A DNA stretch of 64,000 bases from Sapria himalayana (lineage: Eukaryota > Streptophyta > Magnoliopsida > Malpighiales > Rafflesiaceae). This document shows positions 1 through 11,370 of the stretch, one piece after another (positions within the stretch are counted from its first letter, which is position 1; each line of letters begins with the position of its first letter). The notes beneath the pieces were generated by a model, which saw only the letters and a list, made by a program, of their open reading frames with translations, was not told where the DNA came from and ran no database searches. A program made the translations under genes and the position numbers. The stretch covers positions 1-64,000 of the forward strand of contig JAREIK010014525.1 of assembly GCA_029783825.1 (NCBI GenBank), in the 5' to 3' direction.

Positions 1-940
1 GACTGGCATGAGGGGCCTAAATATTGGGAGGAGCCAGATATGAATAAAAATCAAATATTGCCACCAAAAATTGACGAATTGAGGTTGCTAGACTAGGTAC
101 ATAAATCTATCGACACACTAGAGGTTCAAAGTAGAGGATTGAGCACGCTCGAGATTTGATACAAATTTAAAATTCTAAAATACTTATATTTGTGGTTGTC
201 CTAATAGTCCAATAATTATACTCTCTGCATGGAATTAATAATTTTGTTTAATTTTTTTTTTCATTTGTTTTTTTTATGAATTAATAAAACAATATTATAG
301 GTAGGATAATTGGGGTCGTTATCCAAAATTTTATGAGATTTTCATTAAGATGTATGTGAAGAAAGTGGATGGTCACTATGGTGACAACAAGTATTAGTGA
401 TTGTAGTAAGAAATTGTTATATAATTAGACTTTATAAAACTATAGTACATTAGGAAATTGTTTTGAATGCAAATATTTATTTTATTTTTTGTAATCTAGA
501 ATAGTTTTTATCTCTATTTTATCTCAGGACCTAATGGAGAAATATGTGATAGTTGCTCATCAACAAGTTAAGGGTTCTATGGATCTTCAACCAATTGTCT
601 GTGGTCCTATTTATTTGGAGATAATAGGTGGTCTAAAGAAGCAGCAAGTGTACGGAATCGGCTCTAAGGAAGTGGCATTTTGTTGTATCAATCGTGCTTC
701 TAATTCATCTATCTCTACAATGGTGGATGAGGTGGTCGAACAACAAGCATTAGAAACAAATGAACGTATTGTAGATATGGAGACCAAAATGAAAAATAAG
801 GATGAGCAGATAACTAATTTGATGAAAGAAATGTAAGAAATTAAAGAAATTAAAAAAACAATGCAACTGCATATGTCCTATATGGAGTCATAGTTAGCAG
901 CATTGGTACATCAGATAGCATTCTGAGATCTAGCTATGAA
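1..940 (+). pseudogene. CACTA second ORF (Transposase_24-like), 3' exons, element A
   Basis: Three exon-like pieces can be read. Bases 1-165 encode a WHEGPKYWEEPD-type segment. About 305-395 encodes PKFYEIFIKMYVKKVDGHYGD. Bases 534-836 encode EKYVIVAHQQVKGSMDLQP, then IYLEIIGG and KKQQVYGIGSKE. This last stretch resembles the C-terminal region of plant Transposase_24 proteins, where an IYL-(9)-RVYGLGS pattern recurs. After residue ~65 it becomes a charged coiled coil (ETNERIVDMETKMKNKDEQITNLMKEM) that hits a stop, although coil-like sequence continues to about 940. Intervening AT-rich stretches look like introns. Elements C and D carry the same exons in inverted orientation. In the En/Spm family the second gene acts with TNP2 in transposition; this copy is partial and broken. 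Confidence 0.7.
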
Positions 941-1330
941 TCCTCGTAGGAGAAGCTAGCATTCCCTACAAATTATGAGGATGATTGAGTATCAGAATTA
1001 TTTCTGAACTATTATTTATTTTTGTCTATGTGTAGTAAATAATTATGATATTTTTTTGCTGGTTTCAATTTTTTTTATTCTAGTTTTGTTCATTGCTTTT
1101 CCGATAAACCAAATTATGAATCTTTGCAGGACACATGTGAGAGAAAAGAAAATCCTTATTCAAAGCATTCAAACATTACCACGGTCCTTCCAATGCATGG
1201 GTCTCATATTTACCAATTTCAGCTTTATCAAAAAGTGGGATAGCTTATCTTATCTTTATTATTCTAAAAACATTTTATTTTTGTACTTTCTTTATCTCTA
1301 AACATAATTGATGGACATCTTTTGGATTTT
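941..1330 (+). other. 3' untranslated stretch of element A
   Basis: No credible gene. The stretch from about 1,110 to 1,310 has an inverted counterpart in element D at about 39,610-39,860, including a segment with ATGCATGGGTC. It is therefore part of the transposon downstream of its second ORF, probably 3' UTR. The 81-residue open frame at 1,056-1,301 is not conserved and starts in AT-rich sequence. Confidence 0.5.
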
Positions 1331-1477
1331 TGTTGAAGCTGTATGACAATCAACTTTAATTTGTGTTTGTTCATGTCTATAATATTTCTTTTTATATATC
1401 CGTGAATATGTTTTTGTGTCTCTATATTTTTTGGGTAGAGTTTTAGCCTATTATAGGTATGTAAAAGCCTATATTCA

Positions 1478-1955
1478 GTAGTGGCAGTAGCGGCAGCAAT
1501 GACTATGGCGGCAGTGGAAGCGACAGCGACCGTTGTAGTGGCAGATGCGACATCAGAGACAACAGCGGCAGTAGCGGTTGTAGAGGTAACTGTGGCAGCA
1601 GTGGTAGCAGCGGTAGTAGCTGCATCAGTGACAGTGGCAACACCGGCATCACCGGTAGTAGCAGGAGCAGTGACGGTGGTAACACCGGCGATAGCAGTAG
1701 TAGCGGTGGCAGCACCAGCAACAGCAGCAGTAGCAGTAGCAGTGACAACAGTGACTATGGCAGTAGCGACAATAGTGGCAGCGACAGCAATGGTAGTGAT
1801 AGCAACATTGGCAGCGACAGCAGCGGTAGTGACAACGACATTGGCATCGATAGTAGTGGCAGTGAAAACAGCATTGGCAGCAATATTGGTAGCAGTAGCG
1901 GCCACGGCAGCGGTGGCAGTAGTGGTAGTGGTAGTGAGAGCAGCAGCAATGGCAA
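1478..1955 (+). repeat. GC-rich degenerate trinucleotide block 1 (AGC/GGT type)
   Basis: The block is about 480 bp of interchanging AGC, GGC, AGT, GGT, GAC and ACA triplets, with a sharp jump in GC against AT-rich flanks. Three-base periodicity leaves several frames open on both strands. They translate to runs of Ala/Val/Thr, Ser/Gly, Leu/Pro or Cys/His/Tyr, which is how simple trinucleotide repeats behave and not evidence for a protein. The block sits at the same place in each ~1.1 kb unit. Confidence 0.85.
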
Positions 1956-1959
1956 CAAA

Positions 1960-2165
1960 TGTGGTATATACGTACGTATATAGTCAGTATATATGCATAT
2001 ATACTACTAAAGTATTTTATGTACAAATATATTGAGTATATATATGAACTCAGTATATATGTACGCATAAAACTGTAGTTTATATGTACATATACTACAG
2101 TAATATATGTACGAGTCAAATGCTAGTATATATGTACATATTTACTACAACAATATATATTTATC
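1960..2165 (+). repeat. AT-rich ACGT-palindrome block 1
   Basis: Repeated words of the TATATACGTACGTATATA and ACTGAGTATATATGTAC kind alternate with ACTACAGTATTATATGTAC. Many are short palindromes or near-palindromes with a central GTAC or ACGT. It directly follows the GC-rich block, as in the other units. It could form hairpins or bind a transposon protein, but that is inference. Confidence 0.75.
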
Positions 2166-2714
2166 AAAACATAGTTTTTTTATTTATTTTTATTTGATTT
2201 GTTGGTTTAAATTTCATCCAGATATGGTACTGCATTGTTTCCTATACAAAGCTTGTATAAGTGAAGACATATTTCAACAAACATGAAGAACCATGACTCG
2301 GAAAAGATTTTCACCACAGAAAGTTGGTGTTCAGAGGAGCTGTGGGAGAGAAAGCAATGTCAATGCATTGATAGATTATACTTTATGTACAGTCGGTAGA
2401 TACATTGATTAATAAGATGTAATATAATTTTTATTATTTTTTTTGTTTTAGTTTTTTAAAATATTGTATTAGAATAAGTTATTGAATGAATTTTTTTTAT
2501 TAAAATTTTCATTTATAGTTTCTTTTTTATTAAATTTAATTTTAAAAGATTAAATTATTTAATTAAATTTTTGTTGAAACTGTATGACATTCAACTGTAA
2601 TTTTTGTTTGTTCAAGTCTATCATAACTATCTTTATATATCTTTGAATATGTTTGTGTTTCTCCAAAATTTTTGGGTAGAGTTTTAGTCTTTTATAGGTA
2701 TGTAAAAGCCTATT

Positions 2715-3056
2715 ATCATCTGTGGTAGCTATGGCAGTGGCGGCAGTGGTGGCAGTGATGACAGTGGTGGCAATGGCACTAGAAGCGGCAGCGGCGGCAG
2801 TAGCGGCGGCAACAACGGCAGCGGCAACATGAGTGGTAGCATCAGTAGTGGTGGTAGCAGTAGCAGCGGCTACAGCGGAGGCAGCGGAGGAAGCGGCAGC
2901 GACAGCATCAGAAGCAGCAGCAGCAGCAGTAATGGTAGTGGCAGCGGCGGCAGCGACAGCAGCCGCTGCACCGGCAGCAGACATAATGACAACGGTAGTA
3001 GCAATAGTGGTAGTAGCAACAGAGGTAGTAACGAGAGTGTGAGTAGTAGGAATGGC
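2715..3056 (+). repeat. GC-rich degenerate trinucleotide block 2
   Basis: Same kind as the block in the first unit, about 340 bp, in the second ~1.1 kb unit. It differs in length and triplet order, so the block expands and contracts independently of the flanking conserved sequence. Confidence 0.85.
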
Positions 3057-3062
3057 AACAAA

Positions 3063-3260
3063 TGTGGTATATACGTATGTATATAGTTAGTATATATTCA
3101 CATATAATTCTATGGTATTTTATGTACATATATACTGAGTATAAATATACTCGGTATATATGTACACATAATACTATAATTTATATGTACAAATACTACA
3201 GTAATACATATACGAATAAAATGTTAGTATATATGTACATTTTTGCTGTAGTAATATATA
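3063..3260 (+). repeat. AT-rich ACGT-palindrome block 2
   Basis: Follows block 2 with the same word pattern (GTATATACGTATGTATAT, ATATACTGAGTATAAATA, ATATACTCGGTATATATG). It is followed by the shared tail of the unit. Confidence 0.75.
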
Positions 3261-3827
3261 TTTATCGAAACATAGTTTTTTTAAAATTTATTTTGATTTG
3301 ATTTAGTGGTTTAAATTTCTTATAGATGTGGTACCGCATTGTTTTCGATACGAAGCTTGTATAAGTGAAGGCATATTTCAACAAACATGAAGCATCGTGA
3401 CTCAGATAGTTTTTTTTTGCAGTGGAAAGTTGGTGATCAGAGGAGCAAAGGGAGAGAAAGTAACGTTAATGGATTGATAGATTATACTTTATGCATAGTC
3501 GGTAGATACATTGATTACTAAGATGTAATATAATTTTTGTTATTTTTTTAGTTATTTAAAATATTGTATTAGAATAACTTATTAAGTGAATTTTTTTTGT
3601 TTAATAAAATATTTTGATTTATAGTTTCTATTTTTTATTAAATTTAATATAAAAATATTAAATTATATAATTAAATTTTAGTTTAAGCTGTATGAAAAAT
3701 AACTTTAATTTGTGTTTGTTCATATCTATAATAACTATTTTTTATATATCTGTGAAAATGTTTGCGTGTCTCCGATTTTTTTTGGTAGAGTTTTAGCCTA
3801 TTATAGGTATGTAAAAGCATATTATCA

Positions 3828-4300
3828 GTAGTAGTGCAGTGGCAGTGATGGCAGCGACAGTGATTCCAGTGATGGTAGTTGAAGCGCAGTGGTGGTAGAT
3901 GTGGCGGCGGTGGTAGTGGCTGGAGCGGTATTGGTAGGAGTGGTGGCATAGTAGGCAGAGGTAGTGGCAGTAGCAGCGGCTGCACCAGAAGCAGCAGGGG
4001 CAGTGGCGGTAGCAACACCTGCACAAGAAGCATCGGCAGCACCAGAAGCAACGGCAGCAGTGGCAGAGGCGGCAACTACAACGACGGCGGCGGTGGTAGT
4101 AGTGGTGGTAACAGCCACTACGGCATGCAGTGGTAGCACCGGTAGCGATGGTAGCGGTGGCAGCAACAGTAGCAGCTATGGTGGCCATAGCTTCCGACAG
4201 CAACGGTGGTGGCAGCAGTGGCGAAAATAGCAGAGGTATTGGCAGTGACAGTGGCAACAACAGCAGTGGTAGGAGCGGCAATGGGAGCAGCAACAACAGC
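3828..4300 (+). repeat. GC-rich degenerate trinucleotide block 3
   Basis: About 470 bp of AGC/GGT/GGC/ACA-type triplets in the third unit. Open frames in it are low-complexity Ala/Thr/Val, Gly/Ser and Leu/Pro strings and are not annotated as genes. Confidence 0.85.
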
Positions 4301-4308
4301 ACCAAATT

Positions 4309-4515
4309 AGATATATACATACAAATAAAGTCAGTATATACGTACAATTAATACTACAATATTTTATGTACGTATACAGTAAGTATATTTGTACTCAATT
4401 TATATGTACACATAATACTACTATTTATATGTACATATATTGCATTAATATATATACGAGTGAAATGCTAGTATATATTTACATATATACTACAATTTTA
4501 TATATGTATCAAAAC
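4309..4515 (+). repeat. AT-rich ACGT-palindrome block 3
   Basis: Third occurrence of the AT-rich palindromic block, somewhat diverged, followed by the unit tail and then the subterminal region of element A. Confidence 0.7.
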
Positions 4516-4959
4516 ATAATTTTTTTTAATTTGACTGAGTTGTTTAATTTTCTTATAGATATGATACATCATTGTTCCTCATACAAAGCTTCTGTAAGTG
4601 ATGCTATTTTTCACTAGATATTTGTGTCGTGACTCGTACAGCTTTGTCACAGTAGAAAAATGATGATTGAAAGAGCAGAGTGAGAGAAAGCAATGTCAAT
4701 GAATGGATATATTATACTTTATGCACTATAGGTAGATACATTGATGAATAAGATGAAATAAAAGTTTGTTATGTTTTTGTTTCAATTATGTAAAATATTG
4801 AATTTGAATAAGATATTAAATGATTTTATTTTTTGTTTATTATAAATTATTTATAGTTTCAATTTTTATTCAATTTGAAATAAAAAGATTACATTATTAA
4901 ATTAAAAAATTTTATAAATTTTTAACTTCTAAAATTATTTTTAAAATTAAAATGGCTAG

Positions 4960-5402
4960 TGAAAATTCCCTTGCTAAATTAGCAAATGTAAATCTCTTTC
5001 TAATTTATCTAGGAAATTTTTCCTTGCTAAATTAGCTAGGGAAATATTAAAATTAGTGACTGATATTCTATCACTAGATTTATTTAGCTAGGGACTATAT
5101 CCGTCACTAAAAGTTATAGTCCAACACTTTAACTAGGGAATCATCCATCATTATTTTTGTTTAGTGATGAAATATCTCGTTTATCTTGCAAATTTAGCTA
5201 CGGAATTTTACTTTTTTAGCAAGAGATTTTTCCTTCGCTTATTTTTTAGCTAGGGACACTTTCCGTCGCTAAAATTTAGCAAGGTGCACTTTAGATAGGG
5301 AACCAATCCATGGGTAATCTATCGCTATATCCCATTTATTGATAAAAAATATCCATTTAGCAAGAGAATTGTCCCAATCTATATAGGATTTTTATTGTAG
5401 TG
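4960..5402 (+). repeat. Subterminal repeat region and right TIR of element A
   Basis: Dense, variably oriented copies of short words such as TTAGCTAGGGAA, CGTCGCTAAA and TTAGCAAGAGA precede the terminal TTTTTATTGTAGTG (5,389-5,402), the reverse complement of a CACTACAA-type end. In En/Spm elements short subterminal motifs are the binding sites for the element's own DNA-binding protein. That these words play this part is inference from position and density. The same word family is found in elements B, C and D. Confidence 0.8.
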
Positions 5403-6654
5403 TTTATCTTTCTATCTTTTTGTCTATCAATCTATCAATTTATATTTCTATTTGTTTATCTATATACATGTCTATCTATCTCACTGTCTATCTATATATC
5501 TGTTTAACTATCATTATCTATCTATCTATCTATCTATCTTTATAAGTATCTATCTACATATTTGTCTATTTGTCTATTTTGATATCTAAATATCTATCAA
5601 TTTATATATCTATCTATCTATTTAACTTTCTATCTATCTATGTGTCTTTCTATCTATATATCTCTATCTATCTATTTTTCTATCTATCTATTTGTGTATC
5701 TATTAATCTATCTATCTATATATTTATTTCTATATCTGTATATCTATATATCTACTATCTATTTATTAGTCTATTTATCTATCTATCTAAGTAACTATCT
5801 ATATATCTATATGTCTAACTATCTATTTATCATTATGTTTATCAGTTTATTTTTTTAACTTTCAATTTGTCTCTCTTTATCTGTCAATCTATATATCTAT
5901 TTATCTATCTATATTACTATCTATCTATTAGTTTTTCTATCTATCTCACTATCTTTCTATTTGTCTATTTGTATATCTGACTATCGTTTGATATGCATAT
6001 CAATCTATTTATCTATCTATTTATCTATGTATCTATTTATTTATCTATTTATCTCTTTATCTCTATTTGTCTATATGTTTATATACATACATTAGTATCT
6101 ATTAATTTGTCTTTTTGCCTATCTGTGTATCAATCAATCAATCAATCAATCAATCAACCTGTCTGTCTATCTGTGTGTCCATCTATCTATGTGTCTATCT
6201 AACTATCTATCTATTTGTATATATGTTTATCTCTCTATCTATCTATATATCTAGCTATCTATTAGGATATCTATCTTTTTGTCTATATGTCTATCTTTCT
6301 AACTAACTCTTTGTCTATATGTCTATCTTTCTAACTAACTCTTTGTCTATTCCTCTAGCTATCTATCTTTCTATCTCATTATTTTTTATATATCTAACTT
6401 TTTATCAATCGATCTATATATCTCTATTTCTATCTATCTATTTATCTATCTATATATATGTTTATTTTTCAATCAATCAATCTTTATATCTTTCTATTTA
6501 TCTATCTATATTACAATATGTGTATCTATCAATCTAAGTATTTGTATATTTTTTATTTGTCTATCTATTTTTATGACTATCTACCTATCTGTCTATATGG
6601 CTTTTGTCTATCCATTTGGCTATTTCTCTTTCTATTTATTTATCTATATATTTA

Positions 6655-6800
6655 CATGTGTCTAAGTGTCTGTGTCTATGTGTCAGTGTGCTTATGTCTT
6701 TATGAGCTATGTGTATATGTGTCTATGTGTCTAGTGTGTATGTGTCTAGTCTATGTGTCTATTGGTCTAGGTGTCTATCTTTATATGTATCTATGTGTCT
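6655..6800 (+). repeat. GTGTCTAT-variant island in the TATC array
   Basis: The tetranucleotide switches to an eight-base pattern, TATGTGTC, repeated with changes for about 145 bp, before normal TCTATCTA resumes. A second island of the same type lies about 3.8 kb further on. This looks like local amplification of one mutated octamer. Confidence 0.7.
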
Positions 6801-9800
6801 ATCTATATATCAATATGTCTATCTATTTATCTACCTAACTACCTACCTATCTATCTATCTATTTGTATATCTATATATCTATCTATGTTTGTATTTAACT
6901 TCCTATCAACTTTCCTATCTGTATATCTATTTATTTGTCTATCTGTCTATTTTTAAATTTGTCTATTTAATTATATTTGTATCTATCTATATGTTTGTCT
7001 ATCTTTCTATATGTCAATTTGTCTATCTAATTATCTTTTTATATAACATTCTCTCTATCTCTCTATTCATCTATTAGAGTATTAGTCTATCTATCTATTT
7101 TTCTATATGTCTATATATATTTATGTATATTTATCTATCTATCTATTTGTCTATCTTTCTATTTGTCTTTCTGTCTCAATATATATTTCTCAATCTATCT
7201 TATAGTATATAAGTTTATTACTCTATGTTACTATCTATATATCTGTCTATCTATCGATCAATATATATATTTGTTAATAGTCTACTTGTCTATCTGTCTA
7301 CCTATCTATTGATCTATCTAACTCTCTATTTGTCTATCTTTCTATCTATCTATATGTCTAACTATATTTATATCTATCTATCTTTCTATCTATCTATGTA
7401 TCTATGTATCTGTCTATTAATCTATCTATCTATTTATTTGTATATATGAGTAATTGTGTATTTATCTATCTATCTATATATCTATCCTTCTATTTGTCTA
7501 TCTATTTTTCTACCTTTTTATATTTTTGTTTATCTAATTATCTATGAATCTATCTATCTATCTATTTATTTAACTATTTATCTATCTATTTGTCTATTTA
7601 TATATCTTTTTATTGGTAGATTTGTATATCTGTCCATTTATCTTTCTATCTATTTATGTGTTTATATGTCTATCTATCTTTCTGTTAATCAATCAATCTA
7701 TTTGTCTATCTATATATCTGTCTATTTGCCTATTTATTTATAAGTTTATTTGTATATCTATCAATTTTTATCTATCTAAGTATCTATCTATTTGCCTGTC
7801 TATATATTTGTATATTTATCTTTATATATATATATATGTCTGTCTGAAATAGTTATCAATCAATCTCTCTATATATCTATCTATCTATTTCTCTAACTAT
7901 CAATATGACTATCTTTGTATACATCTACTTCTCTATCTATCTTTCTTTCTTTCTTTGTTTTTTTATATTTTTATATCTATCTATCTCTCTATCTATCTAT
8001 CTTTCTTTCTTTATTTTTTTATATTTTTATATCTATCTATCTCTCTATCTATCTATCTGTCAATCTATCTATCTATCTATAAATCTAGCTATCTCTCTCT
8101 TTATATTTATATCAATTTGTCTATCTGTCTATCTGTCGATCTATCTTTTCTATATATCTCTCTGTTTGATAATCTATCTATTTGTCTAACTATATATCTA
8201 TATATTTTTCTGACTTTTTGTATATTTATCTATCTATCAATATATCTATATATTTGTCTAAGTGTCTATTTATTTATCTATATTTGTGTCAATTTGTCTA
8301 TTTATATGTTTATCTATCTATCTATCTCTCTAACTATTAAATTGTCTTTTAGTCTTTTAAACAATCATTCAATTGTCTATTTATCTCTCTATCTCACTAT
8401 CTATCTTTCTCTTTATATATCTTTCTATCTGTCTATTTCTATCAGTATTTAGTCTATCTCTCTATCAATCATTGATTATATATGTCTATCTATTTATTCA
8501 TCTAACTATCTATTTGTCTATCTATCAATTTGTCTATGTGTCTATTTGTCTATATATTTATCTATCTATCTATATATCAACATATCTACCTATCTATCTA
8601 TTTGACTATCTGTCTATCTATTTATTTGTATATGAATCTATCTTTATATCTATCAATCTATCTATCTATATTTCTATCAATTTATCAATATATATGTCTC
8701 TCTTTGTATCTATCTATCTATCTATTTATCTATCTATTTATCTATCTATTTATATATCTATTTATTTATTTATTTGTATATCTATTTATCTATTTATATG
8801 GCTATCTTGCTATATATCTACCTGTCTATATGTCTATCTATCTATCTAACTATCATTCAATTTATCTATCTTTCTTTCTTTCTGTATATCTAATTCTCTA
8901 TTTGTCTATTTATTATTTGTATATATATCTATCTGTATAAATATCTATATAGCGATCCATCTGTCCATTTCTTTATCTATCTATCTGTCTTTCTAAATGC
9001 CTATCTATCTATCAATCTATTTATTTGTCTAATTGATTATATATCTATATATCTATATATCTATATTTGTAACTATTTAACTATCTATCTATCTTTCTGT
9101 CTAAGTGTATCTCTTTCATTCTATCTATAAATTTAAATGTCTAACAATCACTTTATCTATTAGTGTATCAATAAATTTGTTTATTTGTTTTTGTAATTAT
9201 ATATCTATGTAGTTATATATTTATCTCTCAATCTTCCTAATAATTATATATCTATCAAACTATATATCTATTTAACTATATCTCTAGCTGTCAATGTGTC
9301 TATTAGTCTATTAGTCTTTATTTCTATCTATAAATTTATCTATATGTCTATCTATCTATCTATTTATGTAACAATCTTTCTATTTGTTTAACTATTTATA
9401 TGTCTATCTACTAATCTATGTTTCTGTCATTCTAACTCTTTATCTATATGTATAACTGGCTAACTATCTAACTGTTTATATATCTATCAATTTATTTGAC
9501 TAACAATCTAACTATCTATCTATTTATATGACTAACTATCTATATGTCTATCTATTTATCTATCTCACTAACTATCTAATTGTCTTTCTTTCTATCAGTA
9601 TATCTATCTATTTGTCTAATTGTTAATATGTTTATCTATCTATTTGTTTTTCTAGCTATCTATAAATCTATCTATCTATCTATCTAATTGTTTATCTAGC
9701 TCACTATCTATCTATCAGTCTATCTATCTATCTAACTATCTAACTCTCTATCAATATGTATATATTTCTATATATCTCTCTACCAATATGCTTATCTATC

Positions 9801-9898
9801 TATATGTCTATCTCTCTATTTGACTATTGGTATATCAATTCATATGTCTATATGTCTATATATCTATCTAGCTATTTATTTATCAATCTATCTATCTA

Positions 9899-9952
9899 TC
9901 CATCCATCTATCCATCCATCTATCTATCCATCCATCCATCCATCCATCCATC
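9899..9952 (+). repeat. CCAT tetranucleotide island
   Basis: A short run where TCTA units have been replaced by CATC/CCAT units, in phase with the surrounding array. A shorter one lies near 21,513-21,528. It marks local expansion of a point-mutated repeat unit. Confidence 0.7.
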
Positions 9953-10454
9953 TATCTATCTATATATGTGTGTATATATCTATCTATCTATCTGCCAATT
10001 TCTCTATTTGCATATCTATATAGTTGTCTATCTATCTATCTGACTATTTTTCTATATGTCTTTCTATCTATCTGACTATTTCTCTATCTGTCTATTTATC
10101 TCTTTTGTTTATATGTCTATTTATCTATCTATCTAACTATCTATCAGTATATTTGTATATATATATATATATATCTATGTATCTCTCTATTTATTTGTAT
10201 ATCAATCTATCTATACATTTTTCTATCTATCTATTTATATATCTAGTTAGCTATCTATCTATATATTAGTCTATCTATATATAAAAATATATTTCTATCT
10301 ATCTATTTGTTTATCCCTATATCTATCTATTTCTCTATTTTACTATCTGTCTATCTACCTAAATATCTATTTGTAAATCTATCTATCTGTCTCTCTACCT
10401 ATATATTTATTTGTCAATCTTTCTATCTATCTTTTTTTGTATCTATCAATCTAT

Positions 10455-10545
10455 GTATATGTGTTTATGTGTCTCTGTGTGTATGTGTCTGTGTCTATGT
10501 GTCTATGTGTTTACATGTCAATGTGTCGATGTGTCTATGTGTCTA
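10455..10545 (+). repeat. Second GTGTCTAT-variant island
   Basis: TATGTGTC-like octamers again replace TCTATCTA for about 90 bp, including a GTGTGTATGTGTCTGTG stretch. It resembles the island at 6,655-6,800. Confidence 0.65.
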
Positions 10546-11340
10546 TATATTTATCTATCTTTTTTCTATCTAGCTATCTATCTGTCTACTTGTTTATCTA
10601 TCTATTTATGTATTTTTCTATCTATCTTTCTATCTGAATATTTGTCTATCTATCTAGCTTTGTACCTATCTATTTATCTATCTTATATTTATCTATTTGT
10701 CTATCTATCAAATTATCTATATATCTATCTATCTATCAGTCTTTCTCACTATGTCTCTTTTCATATATTAAATTGAGTCTATCTATCTATCTGTCTATAT
10801 GTTTATCCATATATTTGTCTAACTCTCTATCAAAAAATTTATATTTATATCTATCTATCTGCCTTTCTATTTGTCTATATGTCTCTCTTTCTCTTTATCT
10901 ATATTTTAATATATAAGTCTATTAGTCTATGTTAAAATTTATATATCTTCCTATCTATTGATCAATCAATATGTCTATCTAACTATCTATCTATTTATCT
11001 ATCACCCTACTATCTAACTATATATCTATCAATTTACTATTTATCTATCTATTTGTCTATCTTACTATCTATTTATCTATCAAACTATTTATCTATCTAT
11101 ATATTTATCAAAATAACTATATATCTTTCTATCCATCTATCTATCTGTCTATATATATATATATTTGTATATAAGTCTATGTGTCAAACTATCTATCTAT
11201 GTAACTATATTTGTGTCAATCAGTCTAACTATCTAACTATCTTTATGTCTATTAGTCTATTAGACTATAAGTCATTCCATCTATCTATCTATCTATCTAA
11301 ATATTTATCTATATATCTATTTATCTTTCTAATTGTTTAT

Positions 11341-11370
11341 TTGTGTGTGTTTGTGTGTGTGTGTGTATGT
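11341..11370 (+). repeat. GT dinucleotide run
   Basis: A short run of GT/TG dinucleotides interrupts the tetranucleotide array; ordinary microsatellite. Confidence 0.7.

Larger units (their letters stand above)
1330..4900 (+). repeat. Tandem ~1.1-1.2 kb transposon-internal unit, three copies
   Basis: Each unit opens with a shared stretch (landmark TGAAGCTGTATGA and variants at about 1,334, 2,573 and 3,683, so spacings of ~1,239 and ~1,110 bp). A GTAGAGTTTTAG...ATAGGTATGTAAAAGCCTA stretch follows, then a GC-rich trinucleotide block, then an AT-rich block of TATATACGTAC-like words, then a shared tail with a CAAAGCTTGTATAAGTGA-like segment and GTAGATACATTGAT. Element D has two inverted units and C has one incomplete unit, so copy number varies between related elements. 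The third unit grades into the subterminal region. Confidence 0.85.
1..5402 (+). mobile_element. CACTA (En/Spm) transposon, element A, 3' portion
   Basis: The element enters from the left edge and ends at a TIR whose reverse complement starts CACTACAATAAAAATCC, close to the plant CACTA consensus. Going right it holds the 3' exons of the second CACTA ORF, a 3' untranslated stretch, three tandem ~1.1-1.2 kb units, and a subterminal region rich in short GCTAGGGA/TCGCTAAA-type motifs in both orientations. The same order is seen inverted in elements C and D, which identifies the family and the direction of transcription (+ here). The bases after the end are TTT, the start of the TATC array. The left end and any transposase gene lie outside the window, so the 3-bp target duplication cannot be tested. 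Confidence 0.85.

Noticed and set aside
1481..2035. Ala/Val/Thr-rich 184-codon frame, resembling an antifreeze or cell-wall protein
   Set aside because: Overlapping open frames exist on both strands in the same trinucleotide block; the blocks differ in length and order between units, and the composition is explained by AGC/GGT triplets.
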